Positions 14,161-16,016 of a stretch of 16,016 nt of DNA are shown piece after piece (positions within the stretch are counted from its first letter, which is position 1; each line of letters begins with the position of its first letter). The position numbers and the translations under genes were made by a program. This DNA comes from CAYMRB01 sp964392615. Lineage in GTDB: Bacteria > Planctomycetota > UBA8108. The stretch spans positions 1-16,016 of the forward strand of contig CAYMRB010000224.1 of the NCBI GenBank assembly GCA_964392615.1, read 5' to 3'. The notes under the pieces were generated by a model. That model was not told the DNA's origin. It was given only the letters and a program-made list of their open reading frames with translations, and made no database searches.

Positions 14161-14763
14161 ATGTACTTCACGGAAAAGCAGCTGCGCATCATGGAGTTCA
14201 TCCAGCAATTCCGCGAGGAGCGGGGCATCTCCCCGACGCTCGAGGAGATCGCTGAGAACTTCGGCGTCACGAAGATCACGATCTACGAGCACATCAATCA
14301 GCTCGAGCGCAAGGGAGCCCTCAAGCGCGAGAAGTTCCGGGCGCGGTCGATCGAGCTCTTGGTCGAGGTCGAGGAACGCAAAGCGCGGTTCTCGTTGCCA
14401 CTGATGGGCCAGCTGCGGGCGGGTTCGCCGATCGAGGCGACCGAGCAGCGCGAGGACTTCAACCTTTCGGAGATGATTCCGTTCGGCAAGAGCTGCTACT
14501 GCCTGCGCGTGACGGGCGACGGTATGGCCGAAGACCACATCACCGACGGCGATCTCGTTATCGTCGAGAAGCGCGACGACCCGAAGGACGGCGACACCGT
14601 CGTCGCCGTGCTCGATGGGGAAGCGATGATCAAGCGCATCCGCCCCGGCGATCACGGCGTCCGTCTGTGCTCGACGAACGGCGGCAACAGCGAGATCGAG
14701 GCCGAGTCCCCCGATATTCGCGGTGTCGTGATCGGCGTGCTGCGGCGCTACGACGCCGTCTGA
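14161..14763 (+). CDS. lexA: LexA-family repressor with glycine at the catalytic serine position
   Basis: LexA represses SOS genes and normally cleaves itself when RecA filaments form. The 200-residue product has an N-terminal winged helix-turn-helix (residues 1-65, MYFTEKQLRIMEFIQQ, SPTLEEIAENFGVTKITIYEHI) and a C-terminal peptidase S24-type domain. The Ala87-Gly88 cleavage bond (LMGQLRAGSP) and Lys158 (GEAMIKRI) match Ala84-Gly85 and Lys156 of the Escherichia coli protein. The position of its Ser119 is Gly121 here: VTGDGMAEDH instead of GDSM, codon GGT at 14521-14523. A single base change from AGT serine would explain this. If real, self-cleavage should fail, giving a fixed repressor or one with another role. 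The ATG follows GAGGAGAGAGG; an in-frame extension to 14029 lacks an ATG or family similarity. A strong terminator follows, so it is monocistronic. Confidence 0.93.
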   Translation: MYFTEKQLRIMEFIQQFREERGISPTLEEIAENFGVTKITIYEHINQLERKGALKREKFRARSIELLVEVEERKARFSLPLMGQLRAGSPIEATEQREDFNLSEMIPFGKSCYCLRVTGDGMAEDHITDGDLVIVEKRDDPKDGDTVVAVLDGEAMIKRIRPGDHGVRLCSTNGGNSEIEAESPDIRGVVIGVLRRYDAV

Positions 14764-14813
14764 CGGCAAGCAGCCCGTCTCGGTCTGCAAGCACAAGCAG
14801 CGACCACGGCGAC

Positions 14814-14858
14814 AAGACGCCGGTGACCGAAACGCGGTCGTCGGCGTCTTTTCTTGTC
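14814..14858 (+). terminator. Intrinsic terminator of lexA
   Basis: AAGACGCCG-GT-GACCG (14814-14829), loop AAACG, and CGGTC-GT-CGGCGTCTT (14835-14850) form a 16-bp stem including two G-U pairs. TTCTTGTC follows, so with the arm the T-rich run is TCTTTTCTTGT. It begins 50 bases after the lexA stop and lies before the convergent VWA gene. Confidence 0.88.
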
Positions 14859-14904
14859 GGGGGGCGCGGCGAGCGCCCTCGCCGCCGCGCGTCACGGACA
14901 GCGA

Positions 14905-16016
14905 TCAGTCGAGAAGCCGCTCCTTGACCGCTCGTTCGAGGTGCCGGACGGCGGGCGCCGCGTCGTCGCCCAGAATGCACAGCAGGATCTCGGGGGCCAG
15001 CTTCGCGGGCGGGCACGTCGGGCTGCGTCCACCGCCGGCCGTGGCGAGGCGCGTGAAGAACGGCACCTCGTCCCCCTCCTTCGGTCTCAGTCCGAGCGCG
15101 TGGACGCGGAAGCCGCCCTCGCGGCGCGACGCGCGCAGCAGGCTCGTCGCCCCGCGCAGCTCGGCGTAGCGCGGCGGCGCGTCGCCGATGAACACCACGT
15201 GCTTGTCGGCATCCGCGCGCCAGCTGAAACGGCCGAGCTCGAGCCCGGCGCGCAGGGCGCTCAGCACGCCCTCCGGCACGTCGCCGCCGCCCTGGGCCGT
15301 CGCGGCGAGGATGCGCGGCAGGACGTCCTGCTCCGGAGACGCGGAGAAGTCGACCGCCTCCTCGACGTCGTCCTTGTACAGCAGCAGGCCGACACGCAGA
15401 CCCGGCGCCCCCCAGCCGAGCGCCGGAAGCAGCCACGAGGCCGCGGCGCGGATGTCGGCGAGAGCGCGTTCCATGCTCTGGGTCGTATCGATCGCGAGCA
15501 GCACATCCGTGCCGCCCGCACGATCGAGTCGCGCCCGCAGATCGCGGCTGCTAGGCAGCGAGGCGAGCGACCTTTCGGCGAGGCCGCGGGCGCGGTCCCA
15601 GGCGCTCGCGAGGGCCTCGTCGGTCGGAGGCGCGGCCGGGGCTCGGGCCAGCAGCTTGCGGCGGACGTCCGATCCGAGAGGCACGAGGTGCTGGCGAGCG
15701 GCACCGATGAGCGCGCCGACGTCGTCGTTCGAGGTGTCATCGGTCGCCGCCAGCGTGCGAGCGGCCAGCCGGCGCAGCCAGGGGTCCGGATCGTGCAGGT
15801 ACGCCGCGGCCAACAGCGGCTCGGTCGCCCTGCGTCCGGCGGCGGACTCGAGAACGAGGAGGCGTACGAGGGGGGCTCCGTCGAGGAGTTGGCGCGTCGC
15901 GGCGGGTTCCGAGGTCGCGGCCTTCGTGCCGGCCGGAGTCGCGTCGCTGTCAGCGGATGCGCCGTCAACGCCGGCGTCGGGCTCGTCGGACGCGCTGTGG
16001 ATCTGGCGCCGAATCT
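14905..16016 (-). CDS. VWA domain protein, N-terminus beyond the window
   Basis: This is the last 370 or so residues of a protein whose start lies past base 16016; the frame is open to the edge, so an internal TTG at 15813 is not taken as the start. The visible part begins with an Ala/Asp/Thr-rich linker. A helical HEAT-like segment follows (LLDGAPLVRLLVLESAAG, EPLLAAAYLHDPDPWLRRLA), then a von Willebrand factor A domain. The metal-binding MIDAS motif is DTTQSM (a DxTxS form) in DVLLAIDTTQSM, with VGLLLYKDD, GGGDVPEGVLSAL and HVVFIGDAPPR as the following landmarks. VWA domains bind ligands or partners through a metal ion. No enzymatic motif or membrane segment is visible in this part. It is convergent with lexA and separated by its terminator. 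Confidence 0.87.
   Translation of the reverse strand, partial: IRRQIHSASDEPDAGVDGASADSDATPAGTKAATSEPAATRQLLDGAPLVRLLVLESAAGRRATEPLLAAAYLHDPDPWLRRLAARTLAATDDTSNDDVGALIGAARQHLVPLGSDVRRKLLARAPAAPPTDEALASAWDRARGLAERSLASLPSSRDLRARLDRAGGTDVLLAIDTTQSMERALADIRAAASWLLPALGWGAPGLRVGLLLYKDDVEEAVDFSASPEQDVLPRILAATAQGGGDVPEGVLSALRAGLELGRFSWRADADKHVVFIGDAPPRYAELRGATSLLRASRREGGFRVHALGLRPKEGDEVPFFTRLATAGGGRSPTCPPAKLAPEILLCILGDDAAPAVRHLERAVKERLLD

Overview
The window is 16 kb of very GC-rich bacterial DNA, probably from a metagenome or draft assembly because a 10-N gap interrupts one gene at 4813-4822. Several features suggest Planctomycetota: a two-repeat dockerin-like C-terminus of the 'RGDANGDG...DISDGI...' type on a giant CotH/PKD surface protein, an 'NPYDAP' motif at the N-terminus of a small membrane protein, and a PDZ-thioredoxin fusion. 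This assignment is inferred from recognised sequence style, not from a marker gene.

Region 1 (1-2933, + strand): chorismate synthase (aroC), two tandem paralogous small membrane proteins and a ThiE/TenI-family protein, closely spaced and probably one operon. The last two genes share a GTGA stop/start overlap. Region 2 (2792-4990, - strand): a secreted reprolysin-like zinc metalloprotease ends in a ten-glycine tract, a transmembrane helix and a basic tail, which is a GlyGly-CTERM-type sorting signal. A rhomboid-family rhombosortase-like protease follows, also joined by a GTGA overlap. This is the best candidate here for an under-described system: a co-translated processing enzyme and its likely substrate. 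A 9-bp hairpin that would hide the metalloprotease ribosome binding site lies just upstream. Region 3 (5212-9720, - strand): one secreted protein of about 1502 residues with a lamin-tail domain, a carbohydrate-binding-like region, a CotH kinase-like domain, an L-type-lectin-like domain, three PKD domains and a dockerin-like tail.

Region 4 (9981-10271, + strand): a lone small membrane protein. Region 5 (10287-13339, - strand): an apparent operon of PDZ-thioredoxin protein, DUF6174-like membrane-anchored protein and glycerol kinase (glpK), with a good sigma70-type promoter at 13414-13442. Region 6 (13443-14160): about 0.7 kb without convincing protein coding, holding promoter-like elements, palindromes and stable hairpins upstream of lexA. 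Region 7 (14161-14858, + strand): a full-length LexA homologue with the Ala-Gly cleavage site and catalytic lysine but glycine at the catalytic serine position, followed by a strong intrinsic terminator. Region 8 (14905-16016, - strand): the C-terminal part of a HEAT-like/VWA-domain protein running off the window edge.

No tRNA, rRNA, CRISPR array, insertion sequence or phage gene was recognised. Promoters and operators are motif matches by eye. Domain calls rest on motif recognition without database searches.
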